From NCBI GenBank assembly GCA_015179125.1, contig WHVA01000042.1, positions 248,001 through 312,000 on the forward strand: a stretch of DNA of 64,000 nucleotides, given 5' to 3'. The notes below the pieces were generated by a model. That model was not told where the DNA came from, did no database searches, and saw nothing but the letters and a program-made list of their open reading frames with translations. Positions 41,161 to 51,829 of the stretch are shown piece after piece. Position 1 is the stretch's first letter; each line of letters starts with the position of its first letter. The DNA comes from Gautieria morchelliformis (lineage: Eukaryota; Basidiomycota; Agaricomycetes; Gomphales; Gomphaceae). The position numbers and the translations under genes were made by a program.

Positions 41161-43884
41161 GGCAAGGCATTAAGGCGTTGGCCTGTAAGGCCCCGATCCT
41201 GCGTCCAGTAGACGCAAGGTGCCCAGAGCCGATCTGGGTGATCACCGACAGGTCAAAAGCCGGTGTCGGTGCGGTCTATGGCCAAGGTCCTGACTGGAAA
41301 ACCTGTCGACCTCCCGGCTTCTTGTCAAAGAAGTTCAGCGTTGCTCAGCAACACTACCGGACTCACGAGCACGAGACGATCGCTGTCAGGGGACACCATG
41401 TTTTCCATTTCCAGTTCCGACACCACACCCAGTTCCGATTCCATCTTCGCCTCCGCTTTCGGAAATGATTCCGCTTCTGGGAGAACTTCCACCAGTTCTG
41501 TTCGCCTTGCCAGTTCCACTCCAATTTCCGACTTCCACTCTCGGAACAGTGTCGGAAATCAAGCAACTCGCGTAATAGGTGGCATCAAGGGTCAATCAAG
41601 GGTCAGGTGGTCAAGGAGATGCAGGGTTGATGGTGTGTACCAAGTGTTGTCCCTGGCTGCGCAGCGTAGTATAATACGGGCTCGCTGACATTGGGGGTCC
41701 TTAGACTTTTCTCTTTGGATTTCCCCTTGTCAGGTGAGAATCCCCTCTCTTGTATACTCTGTTCATTTATACATACTTTGGATTTCCCCTTGTCAGTTGT
41801 GTGGTAGTGTGATCTCCACAACCAGCCAGGGTTGCCCTTACAATCGCGGTGCTCAAGGCTCTCATGAAATGGGAGGACAAACTGCTGGGGTGAAGGTTCA
41901 CCCTCGTCACAGAACACAAAGGGCTCGAGTGCTTCGAGACCCAGAAGAGCCTATCTGACCGCCAGGTCAGATGGTGGGAGTTTCTCTCCCAGTTCAATTT
42001 CAACACTGTTCATGTTGACGGTGTAGAGAAGAAGGTAGCGGACTGCCTGTGGCGCTACTATGAGAACGACACGAGTGATGACAATCACCCAGACCACGTC
42101 TTCGTGAACGCAGATGCACATTTAGACCAGGACAGTGAGTTATTGCTCACCGACCGATATATCGAGCTGCGAACAGCGGCGACAAGACGCTCTAAACGCC
42201 TCGCTGAGAAGACAGAGGCGAGAGTAACGGAATCCGCCGCATTAAACAAGGGCTCACCAGAGCCCGCGAACGTCGCCAGGTCACGTGATGACGACGACGA
42301 TGATGTCAGAGTCATAGCCACAGGAAATGACGTCAGAGTCATAGCCGCAGGAAATGATGGCAGGCCCCTGCGCCGGGTCGTCGAGCAAGGCGTAGAGACC
42401 TGTCTAAGGTCCTACGAGACACGTACCACAGGGACGCCATGTTCACAAAGATCATGGCGCACCCGGACACGCACTCGAGATTCAGGATCTGGGACGGGCT
42501 GATCTGGACTAAGAACCAGCTCAAAAGAGACGTCATTGCCATCCCCCGCTCTGTTCTTCAAGGGGGAAGGAAGCTGATCAAAATCATCATCGATCGGGCA
42601 CATCAGATAGTCGGCCACTATGGCCATCTGAAGACTTCGAAATATGTTTGAAGATCATATTGGTGGCTGGGCATGAGCCCAGACATAGAAGCGTTCTGCA
42701 CATCGTGCGCAAGGTGTCAGATGATGAAAACCGGACCACAACCGCCCAAAGGCCTACTACACAGCCTACCCATTCCAGATAGGCTGTGGCAGTCGATTGG
42801 CATCAACTTCATGGGGCCCCTGCCCAAATCCAACAACTGTGACTACCTGATGGTAGTCATCGACCGACTAACGTCGCTCGTACACCTCGTACCAACCACA
42901 ACGAGCGTGTCAGCCAAGGGAGTAGCCTGGCTGTTTCTGAAGGAGGTCGTTCGACTCCATGGAGTTCCTGACTCCATTGTCTCGGACAGAGACTCGAAGT
43001 TCACGTCAATTTTCTGGCATGAACTACAGCGACTCATGGGGACTAAGCTCCTCATGTCAACTGCCTTCCATCCCCAAACGGATGGAGCCACCAAGCGGGC
43101 AAACTGCTCGATTGGCCAGATATTGTGTGCGGTCGTCAGAGATGATCAGAAGGATTGGGCATTGAAATGCCCAATGGTTGAGGTCGCGCTCAACAGCAAT
43201 GTCAGCGCGACCTCAGGGTTCGCACCGTTCGAGCTGAACCACGGCTATATGCCGTGGATAGACCTCCCCATAGCCGTGGACACCCCGTTCAAGGGGGTAG
43301 CCCGGTTCGCACATCAGGCAAAATGGAACCTGATGGCGGCACACGATGCAATCATAGAGCATCGAGTGACACAAATGTTTCATGCAAACAAGAAACGTAT
43401 GGCGAGCGACAGGTACGCGGCCAACGACCGCGTCTACCTTTCGACACAAAACCTAATTCTCCCAAAAGGAAGAGCCAGAAAACTAGTCCCGCGGTACATC
43501 GGACCGTACCGCGTCGTCAAGGCTCACAACGATGCCTCGACGGTGACCCTTGATCTTCCCGATGAGCTGAAAAGCCATCGCATTTTGCCGGTCTTCCATT
43601 CAAGTTTCGTACGGCGATATGAGGCTAACGACGATGAATTGTTCCCTCGTCGTGAGGCCAAGTCATTTTATGACTTTGGAGCGAATGACGACGAGGAGTG
43701 GCTCGTCGATGAGATTATCGCACATCGATGGATAAACTCGACGGACCTGGAGTTCCAGGTCCGTTGGACCCTAGGCGACGTGACATGGGAACCCATGTCA
43801 TCCTGCAAGGACCTTGAAGCCCTAGATAGCTATCTAGAGCTTCGGGGGGTGAGCAAGCCACACGACCTCCCCAGAAACCGCTAG
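41150..43884 (+). pseudogene. Gypsy-4 pol: RNase H, integrase, chromodomain
   Basis: Truncated at its 5' end, starting within RNase H (ACKAPILRPVDARC, ITDRSKAGVGAVYGQG). The frame is interrupted by a 456-bp insertion and resumes at LTIAVLKALMKWEDK. After a linker with a short tandem repeat (VRVIATGND/VRVIAAGND, about 42303-42360) come an HHCC finger (HQIVGHYGHLKTSKY, then an in-frame stop), the integrase core (INFMGPLP, SDRDSKFTS) and a chromodomain-like end (EWLVDEIIAHRW, VRWTLGDVTWEP). The third catalytic residue is Lys, in TKRAN instead of TERAN. The last 403 codons (42673-43884) are open. A sense ORF follows after pol. Confidence 0.85.
41387..41842. mobile_element. 456-bp insertion in gypsy-4 RNase H, possibly hAT-like
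   Basis: The RNase H frame breaks at HEHETIAV and resumes with TIAVLKAL. ATCGCTGT (41379-41386) and ATCGCGGT (41843-41850) flank it, 7 of 8 identical. Left end CAGGGGACACC; right-end complement contains AAGGGCAACC. Many TTCCGA/AGTTCC words on the left and a 20-bp direct repeat, TTTGGATTTCCCCTTGTCAG, near 41715 and 41779 on the right. Confidence 0.5.
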
Positions 43885-43895
43885 ATGCATCTGTC

Positions 43896-44433
43896 ATGTG
43901 CAGACCACGTGACGTGCCGGCCACGGCGCGGTTAAATTTTCACCTCGGATCTTTCCGAGGGCGCATCGCTTCTTGGAAGCCTACCACCATCATCCCCACA
44001 AAGATGATGCCCCCCAAAGAGGGGATGGATGTTGATCCGTCAACGTGCACAACGCGAGCAACGGCCCCGAGACAGGGGGCTGCAGATATTCTCCGTGCTC
44101 CAGTAGACCAGGAGCACTGGATGATCGTGGGATGGGAGGACGCCCTCGCCATCGTCCACCCGGACGATTGCGCAACGTGCGCAGACTACGCCGTGCACTT
44201 AAGGGCCGCGACAGGCACCCGCAAGGTCAAATTGCGGGATGAAGACATCGGCGATGCCGTCGATGCAGCCTGGGGATGGCTCCCAAGGGGTGTCGCACGT
44301 GATGCGTGAGAAGAGCTCCTCCGGGACATCCACGACCTCAAAAAAGAGGTCAAGGAGTTGGAACGCACGGTCGAAGACCGCAACGACGCGCTCGAAACCG
44401 AGCGCGCCAAGATCAAGGAACTGGAGCAGCAGC
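43896..44433 (+). pseudogene. Gypsy-4 third ORF, 5' part (split by gypsy-5)
   Basis: Begins after the pol stop; likely ATG near 44003 (MMPPKEGMDVDP). Contains DDCATCADYAVHLRAATGTR and KLRDEDIGDAVDAAWGW, an in-frame TGA at 44307-44309, then a clear coiled coil (ELLRDIHDLKKEVKELERTV, ETERAKIKELEQQLS). The frame runs into the target duplication TGAGC of gypsy-5 and continues at 51830. Not gag, pol or env. See 51830-53371. Confidence 0.6.
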
Positions 44434-44438
44434 TGAGC

Positions 44439-44930
44439 TGTTACGATACAATCCGTCGTAAGGTTGACCGAGGTCAGGAGCGAAACCCGAGGTACGGTCC
44501 GAGGTTACGGGGCGAGGTTTGGGTGGGGAAGTCGGAGAGGGACTAGGCTTCAGCTTATGTGCTGCGCCGACCCTACGCACGAGTCCCAACTTCGGAGGCA
44601 AACGAATAAGAGGCGAGGTTTGGCTTAAGAGACGAGGCTTAGAAACTAACTAAGGATTGAAGTTATACGATAGTTGATTTTCCGACTGAGGAGTAGGAAT
44701 GCATACAGGGGTTTATATACGGGGCGAGGGTACAAGTCAGGGGCGAACATATTAGTGGAGATCAGGGTGAGGCCAGGGCGAGGTAATATGTGAATGATGC
44801 GTGATGGAGCGGAATCGGTAACTAAGGGGATACAGGCATGGGATCAAGGTCGGATATGAGCTCTAGCTCGGGCTCGGGCTCGGAAGAAAGTTATACCGGT
44901 AAGTAACCGGCCAAAGGCCGGGTTCTTACA
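44439..44930 (-). repeat. Gypsy-5 3' LTR
   Basis: 492 bp. Lacks 51 bp that the other LTR has between two GCTCGGGCTCGG copies (near 51710-51775), a slippage-type deletion. Otherwise about 16 transitions by eye, about 12 of them at CpG. Confidence 0.9.
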
Positions 44931-45101
44931 GTATCCCCTCCTTATGGCTGAGACCCTCGAGGCCATAATATGAACAAGGTTCGCCTATCCTCGAATCTAG
45001 ATCCCAGCCCGATGTTAAGTCGCCGGAAAGGCGAAGCTTAATCGTAGCTGAGGTTAGATAAAAGGGTGGGTAGGAGGCAGCAAACCCAAGTGCCAACGAA
45101 T

Positions 45102-46221
45102 ATGGTGCGCCCCCAAGCTCTCTTTAACTCTGCTATCGACGAAAATAGCGCGAACAACACGTTCGACCAGACCTTGCTGTCTGAGGAGGACGGTCCCTCG
45201 GGCGAGGTTATGCCCGAGGTTCGACCCGACGTGGTCCCGCGGCCCATCGAGGATGCGGGGGCCATAGATATGTGGAAACCGTGGCAGGAAGGGCCCAATG
45301 GCAAGAAGGTGAGTAGCGTCGTTGTCTGGTCATGGACGTTGCTGACTTGTATAGTATAAACGCACGTTGTTCTCGTACCACCCCACCGACTTGTCCCTAT
45401 ACGGGTACAAGCTCGCCGACGGCGGACCTCGTGAGTGGCAACTCGCAACCAAGGCCGAGGCGAGGTGCGCGCGCTGCGAAGAGCGCGACTATACGTGCCT
45501 TCGGGCCGTTAGCCTCGACTTCAGCCTCGCCGACCAGGGTGCCTGCGTGTGGTGCAGGACACGCTCCTTGGGCTGTAGTATAGCCCATGGTCGTTGCAGC
45601 AAGGCGACCCCAGGAAAGGGTCAGGTGAGTGCCGTGGGCAAGAAGCGGGCGAGGAGCGAGGACACCGAGGACGGACCGAGGCCGAGGAATGAGGCCAAGG
45701 TTCGGGACGAGGTTGCAGAGGACGACGACTCAAGTGACTGGGTCGAGCGGAACCTTGAGATGAGGGTGGAGCGGATGGAAGCGAGGTTGAGCGAGGAGAA
45801 GGGTAAGGTCAGAGGGACCGAGGCAGAGTGAGGGGAAGGAAGGCGAGGTAGAGGAAGGCGAGGTGGAAGGTCGGAGGGCGAAGAAGGACAAGAAAACGAA
45901 AAGGTCGGAGCGAAGTGCGGAGATGAGGGAGTTGATAGCGGCAGTGAGGGATGTGGGGAAGAAAGTTGGTGAGGTTGGAGAGAGGGTGTGCGAGTTGCTG
46001 GGGGAGTTTAGGGCTGCGAATGACGGATGAACAGGGCGGATGTGGAGTTCATGAGGATAAGGAGGAGGCAGAATTACTTGAAGCGGATGCAGGGGGCGAG
46101 AGACTTGGCGGATTATGGGGGACATGGGGGTCTGGTGGAGCGAAGTAGCAGTAGTAATGAGGAGGAGTCAGGCGAGGGTAGCGAGGAGAGCGAGGGAGAG
46201 GATATGAGGATGTTGGAGTAA
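45102..46221 (+). CDS. Antisense ORF of gypsy-5 with CxxC clusters and an intron
   Basis: Runs opposite to gypsy-5, between its pol and 3' LTR. Exon 1 45102-45308 (MVRPQALFNSAIDENSANNT to GPNGKK), a GT-AG intron 45309-45354, exon 2 from 45355 (YKRTLFSYHPTDLSLYGYKL). A cysteine-rich region then reads CARCEERDYTCLRA and CVWCRTRSLGCS, similar in spacing to fungal Zn-binding clusters, followed by a basic/acidic stretch and coiled coil (VERNLEMRVERMEARLSEE). The frame stops at 45831, and another frame carries a plausible end (RMNRADVEFMRIRRRQ to GEDMRMLE, stop 46219-46221), so one frameshift is likely. Possible role: DNA- or RNA-binding regulator of the element; not known. Confidence 0.6.
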
Positions 46222-46347
46222 ACTAGTAAATGGAATAATGGAATATTTCTTGGATTTTATTGATTTTTTGTGTTGTTCGATTGTGAGGGGATTTTGTTAT
46301 CTAACTACTGGGTCATGGGGGTTAAACAAGAAATGATCATAGAGCAG

Positions 46348-49300
46348 TCAAGGGCCCGGCTTGCCCGGGTAAGATTCGTGGAAGTCAGTGACCAGCTCCG
46401 AGGCATGATCAAGCTCGGAAGCGAGGATCCACGAGGTTTCTTCATCGGTACCTTCATATCCAGTCCACCTAACAAGATAGAGCAGCTTGCAGCTCTTTCG
46501 TCTATTATCGATCTTCGAGTCGAGGATTTCGGAGACCTCGAACTCGGGCTCGCCGTCGATGACGACTGGGGGTGGAGGAGGCTGAACTCGGTTCGGGATG
46601 GTGTTGGGAGAGGCTGGTTCGAGCATGGATATGTGGAATACTGGATGGACTGAATGCATGTGTTCTGGAAGTCGAAGAGTGAAGGAGTGAGTACCCGCTC
46701 GGGAAATGATCTCAAAAGGACCCAAAAACTTCTCGGCGAGCTTCTTGGTAGGCCGAGTTGTTCAGAAGTACTGTGCCTTTACAAAGGTGAGGGATCCTAC
46801 TTGGAAATCAGGAGCAGGTTTGCGGCGAACATCGGCCGAGGCTTGGTAGGTCTTCTGAGCCTCGAGGATGGGCGGCGAAGTTCTTGGTGCAGCTCGTCCA
46901 GGTCAACCACGAAGTCTCGAGCTTGTGCCGAAGCGAGGTCACGCTCGGGGTGGACTGCTAGGTTCGGGTGGTAACCCTTATTAACAAAGAATGGGGATAT
47001 GCCGGTGGTTGCGCTAGGCGCATTGTTGTAAGCGAACTGAGCTAGGGGAAGGAGCGAAGCCCAATTGGACTGTTGGTAGTTGCAGTATATCCTGAGGTAC
47101 TGCTCCAAGGTCTGGTTAGCACGCTTGGTTTGACCGTCACCCTCGGGATGATATCCTGAGGTAAAATGCAACCGCATGTCCAAAGCTTTCCCTAGAGAAC
47201 GCCAGAAGTGCGAGATGAACTCGGAACCCCTGTCCGAGGTGACATGCAAGGTGACTCCATGCTTGGAAAAGACATGAAGGACGAAAAGGTGAGCGAGCTC
47301 TTGCGAGGTTATCTTGTCGGTGGTTGGAATGAAGATAACCTGCTTAGTGAAGCGGTCAACAATCACTAGTATGGAGGTGAACTTGGATGAAGGGGGAAGC
47401 TGCTCAATGAAATCCATAGAGATGGAATTCCAAGGCTTCTCGGGAATGGGAAGTTGTTTGAGGAGACCATAGGGCTTGTGACGTTGCGGCTTGCTTCACA
47501 TACAAGTGGTACACGTCTTGCAATACTCCTTGACAAAGGATCTAATCCCTGGCCAAGTGTAGTCTCGTCGGATCAGCTCCAAGGTCTTGTTGACCCCGAA
47601 GTGTCCCGAGAGAATGTGATCATGCTTGTATTGCAGGATGCGAAGTCGAAGGTCTTGGGCCGCTGGAACATAGGTTCGGTTGTCCAGCTTGAGAAAACCC
47701 TCAGGGTCTGTGGTCCACCTCGGGTCATCAACCAAGCCAAGGTGCGACTTGGCTATGGGGTCCGAGGGGAGGTTCGCTAGTATGTCCGCTCGGATCTGCT
47801 CGGTATCAAGCATCGAAGCGGCTCGGAGTACGATGGGAGCGAGGTTAGTAGCTCTAAGGGACGATGCCAGCTGGTGTTGAGTAAACACTGGCCGTAGGTT
47901 CTGTGGGTTTATGGTGGCATAGTCGCTATTCCCCTCTTTAAGGTAGACGTCCCATCATCTAGTGGAGAGTCAGGCTTCGTTCCGAGGCGACCAGGTCGGA
48001 AATGAATGGCGAGGTTGAATTGGGAAAGGTATTCTGACCACCGACCTTGTCGACGCGGTGATAACGTCGACAGGGTCGCCAGAGCCCTCGAGGTAGTGTC
48101 GCCAGCGTTGAAACGCTTCAAAAATAGCTAGGAGCTCCTTGTCATGAACATCGTAGTTAAGCTCAGTAGAGGTGAATGTGCGGGAGTGAAAGGCGACGGG
48201 GTGAAGTTCGCCTTCCGCAGTTCGCAGTGATAAGATTGCCGCTAAGGCATAATCTGAAGCATCAGTCTCTACGATTAGTGGAAGGTCAGGAATCCAGTGG
48301 GTAAGGATAGGAGCGGTAGTGAACGCCCTCTTCAAAAGGTTGAAAGCCTGTCGACAATCCTCGGAAAAGTTCCAAGGGGTACCCTTGGGGGTGAGTCGGG
48401 TGAGAGGAATGGTGATGTCGGGTAGTTGTGAATGAAACGTCAGTAGAAGTTGGCGAAACCGAGGACAGACTGGATGTCGCGAACTTTGCGAGGTTCAGGC
48501 CAGTCTTGAATGTCCTTTACCTTGTCGTCCGCCATAGTGAGGCCCTCGGGAGAGAGTATGTAGCCGAGGAATTCAACCGAGTCGCAATGAAACTCGCATT
48601 TGTCTTCTTTGGCGAAGAGGTTGTTGAGTCGCAGTCGTCGCAAGACTTCCTTGACATGTTCAACATGTTTGGAGGGGTCACTGGAGTAGATTAGAATGTC
48701 ATCCAAGTATACCACCACACAAACGTCCAAAAGGTCGGCGGAAATCTCGTTCATGAATCTCTGGAAAGCAGCAGGGCCGTTAGTGAGACCAAATGGCATG
48801 ACCAACCATTCAAAAGACCCATAACGAGTCCTGAAGGCGGTTTTCCATTCGTCACCCTCGGCCACCCTTATGAGGTGGTAAGCGTGACAAAGGTCAATCT
48901 TCATATAGATGCGAGCATTCTTTGGAGCATCAAGTAAGTCAGCAATCAATGGTAATGGGTACTGATCTTTTTTCAAGATCTTGTTTAAACCTCGGAAGTC
49001 GAATCACAACCGAAGAGAGCCATCTTTTTTGCAGACAAACAATACCGGTGCACCATGAGGCGAGCGCGAAGGTCGGATGAAACCAATGTTCAAGTGCTCA
49101 TCAATGAACTCGCGAAGTGCTTTGAGTTTGGAAGCTGAGAGAGAGTAGATGGGACCGATAGGCGGCGAGGTCCCTTCTTCAAGGTTGATCTTGATATCGT
49201 GCGGTCGGTGGGGTGCTAGAGTGTCGGCACGTGCTTTGCTGAAAACATCTGCAAATTCGTGATATACTTCGGGAACATGTTTTTTAACGTTCTCAGAAAG

Positions 49301-49960
49301 CTCGGGAGAGCTTTCTCCCGATGTTGCTCCTCGGGCGAGGAGCTCAGGCGAGGCCAGATTGAGCTGAAACACTTCGGACCCTTCCAATCTAGACGCACGC
49401 ATGAAAGCGGGTGCATTGATTAGGGAAACAAGCAGTGCTTGCAACTTCAGAGGCGAGTTCTGAGGCGAGGTCGAAGGCGGGGGCGAAGATGCCGTAGGCG
49501 AGGTCGAAGTCGTAGCCGAAGCTGAGCAGGCTGACGTCGCCGTGGTCGCTGGAGTCGTAGTTAGGTCGATGGTCTTGAACGTAATACTGCCCAATACCCA
49601 GTCAATCGACGGATTGTAGCGGGTGAGCCAGTTGTGGCCAAGTACCACCGAGCAACTCAAGTCGAGCGAGGTTACGTAGAAGGTAACCCATTGTTGTTCG
49701 CCAGTCGGAAAGCAGATACAGAGGTCTAGAGCTTGGGTAATGGTAGTGTTAGTACTACCATCAAATAGTTTCAAGGGTATAGGAGAGACAGGATAAGCAG
49801 GCATAGAGTACTTCTGGACAAATCTGGATTCAATAAAACAGTCTGAGGACCCGCAGTCAACTAATGCAACAAAAGCGACGTTGGGAAGCGAAGGCGAGGT
49901 TAGATCTACATTAAGGGAATCTTTGGACAATGAATGAGAAGCGGCACTGAGTCTGAGCAC
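46348..49960 (-). pseudogene. Gypsy-5 pol: protease, RT, RNase H, integrase, chromodomain
   Basis: Read from 49960: protease with LVDCGSSDCFIESRF (D-C-G where D-S-G is normal); RT (48440-48976) with [20 protein letters not shown] and YLDDILIYS; RNase H (47970-48335) ETDASDYALAAIL; integrase finger (47496-47888) with HILSGHFGVNKTLELIRRDY and CKTCTTC; integrase core (46797-47417) with MDFIEQLP and SDRGSEFIS, but TKRAN in place of TERVN, so the catalytic Glu is Lys; chromodomain (46348-46600) FEVSEILDSKIDN, YLVRWTGY. Stops and shifts lie between these frames. Confidence 0.85.
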
Positions 49961-50010
49961 ACGGGTGAGGTTACCACAATCCTCGGATCGTGTGGTTCCG
50001 AGGTTGCTAC

Positions 50011-51237
50011 CTATTTTTTCACCTCCGTAATGGAGGCCGAAGTCCCCTCGTTAGGGGTCTTCGCTGCCCGAGCTTTAGAACCGCTACCGCTGGTAGACTT
50101 GTTCTTCGGGCAGTCCTTGACGATGTGGCCTTTGGTGCCGCAAAGTAGACAAAGGCCTTGGTCGACCTGACATTGGCGTTCCTCGGGAAGTAGTTTGCCA
50201 CCCTTCCCGAGCTTGCTCGATATGTCGGGCTGGCTCCTGTTGTTCAAACAGTTGTTGTTGGAACCCTTGCCATTGTTGTTAGTCTTGTTGCGGTTCTATT
50301 GTTGTTGGAACCGCTGGAAGACTGGTTGTTGTTAGTGGCATTGCTGCCGGACTGATTAGTGGCGCGTGCAGGCTGGGAGCTACGACCATTGATCATGGCG
50401 TCATATTCCTTACGCTCCCAGTAACGGCTGTCGCATTCCAGCGTGAAGTTCCTAAGCTCGGCGAGGCTGCGGAATCGAGGGAAGTGAAGTAAGTCGTCCT
50501 TGATTCGTTTGGCCAAGCCCTTGTAGGCGAAGTGTCGGAGGGCCGCGTCGTTCCACTGAGTCCGAGTTGAAGCTGGGCGAAGTCGATAAAGAATCGTGCA
50601 GCCTTGTGGTGCTCTTTCATAACGATCTTCTCGAGGTCAATCTCGGCTTGGGCAGCGTTGTCGTATGGGCCGAAGTTGAGCTCGAGCTCGGCCTTGAAGC
50701 TGTCCCAGTCCTCGAGCCAATCTGGCTCGGGTTGGACCTCGCCGAGGATCGCCGGCTCGAAATACTGTAGAGCTGAGCCGGACAGGTAAGAAATAGCATA
50801 CTGCACCTTCGAGGCCCCAGTCTTGAAAGCTGTGGGAAGATCTCGGAAGTTGAGTACGCATGGAAGGAAGAAGGTGCAAAGCTTGGCTGGTCAGTACCAT
50901 CATAACTATCCGGTTCCTTGACCTTGGCTCGTGCTTCGGACTCGCGAGGTTTCACGAGTTTGATGAACACTCAACGCATAAGTTCGTTGTCCTCGAGGTG
51001 CCCGAGGTCCTCGGGTGGCAGGTTGGGGAGGTCCCAATCGTTGTCAGAACCTCCAGAGCCATCACCTGGATCACCTGAAGGGTCACCGGGGTCAGCCCTA
51101 CCTTTTCCTTTGTTACTATGCTCAGCGGGGTCTGCGAGGGGTATCCCCGGGGACGGTGGTGAATCGTCGGGGGCCTCCGAGAAATGTCGTTGTTCTGATA
51201 TACCCCGAAGGGTGCGAGAACGAGTTATCATGGACAT
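50011..51237 (-). pseudogene. Gypsy-5 gag
   Basis: ATG at 51237 (MSMITRSRTLRGISEQRHF), an acidic Pro/Gly-rich start, core with KVQYAISYLSGSALQYFEPA and WDSFKAELELNFGPYD, Asn/Ser-rich stretch, and CCHC knuckle CLLCGTKGHIVKDC near 50110-50150. Broken into at least four frames. Confidence 0.8.
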
Positions 51238-51281
51238 AGTGAAGAAAAGGGATATGTAGGGTGTAAGCAGTCTGAAAATAC

Positions 51282-51824
51282 TGTTACGATACGATCCGTC
51301 GTAAGGTTGACCGAGGTCGGGAGCGAAACCCGAGGTACGGTCCGAGGTTACGGGGCGAGGTTTGGGTGGGGAAGTCGGAGAGGGACTAGGCTTCAGCTTA
51401 TGTGCTGCGCCGACCCTATGCACGAGTCCCAACTTTGGAGGCAAATGAATAAGAAGCAAGGTTTGGCTTAAGAGACGAGGCTTAGAAACTAACTAAGGAT
51501 CGAAGTTATACGATAGTTGATTTTCCGACTGAGGAGTAGGAATGCGTACAGGGGTTTATATACGGGGCGAGGGTACGAGTCAGGGGCGAGCATATTAGTG
51601 GAGATCAGGGTGAGGTCAGGGCGAGGTAATATATGAATGATGCGTGATGGAGCGGAATCAGTAACTAAGGGGATACGGGCATGGGATCAAGGTCGGATAT
51701 GAGCTCTAGCTCGGGCTCGGGCGCAGGATAAGCATCATATGTACTCGGGCACGAGTATCACAAGGCTCGGGCTCGGAAGAAAGTTATACCAGTAAGTAAC
51801 CGGCCAAAGGCCGGGTTCTTACAT
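51282..51824 (-). repeat. Gypsy-5 5' LTR
   Basis: 543 bp, the longer LTR with the extra 51 bp. Followed by TGAGC (51825-51829). Confidence 0.9.
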
Positions 51825-51829
51825 GAGCG

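Larger units (their letters stand above)
44439..51824 (-). mobile_element. Ty3/gypsy chromovirus (gypsy-5) inside gypsy-4
   Basis: 7386 bp, minus strand. 5' LTR 51282-51824, 3' LTR 44439-44930; both run TGTAAGAACCCGGCC to ACGGATTGTATCGTAACA or the like. TGAGC is duplicated at 44434-44438 and 51825-51829. Order on the minus strand: LTR, gag (51237-50011), protease (about 49960-49560), RT (48976-48440), RNase H, integrase, chromodomain (to 46348), then 1.4 kb holding a plus-strand antisense ORF, then the polypurine tract AAGGAGGGGATAC and the LTR. Frames are broken, so it is no longer autonomous. Confidence 0.9.
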
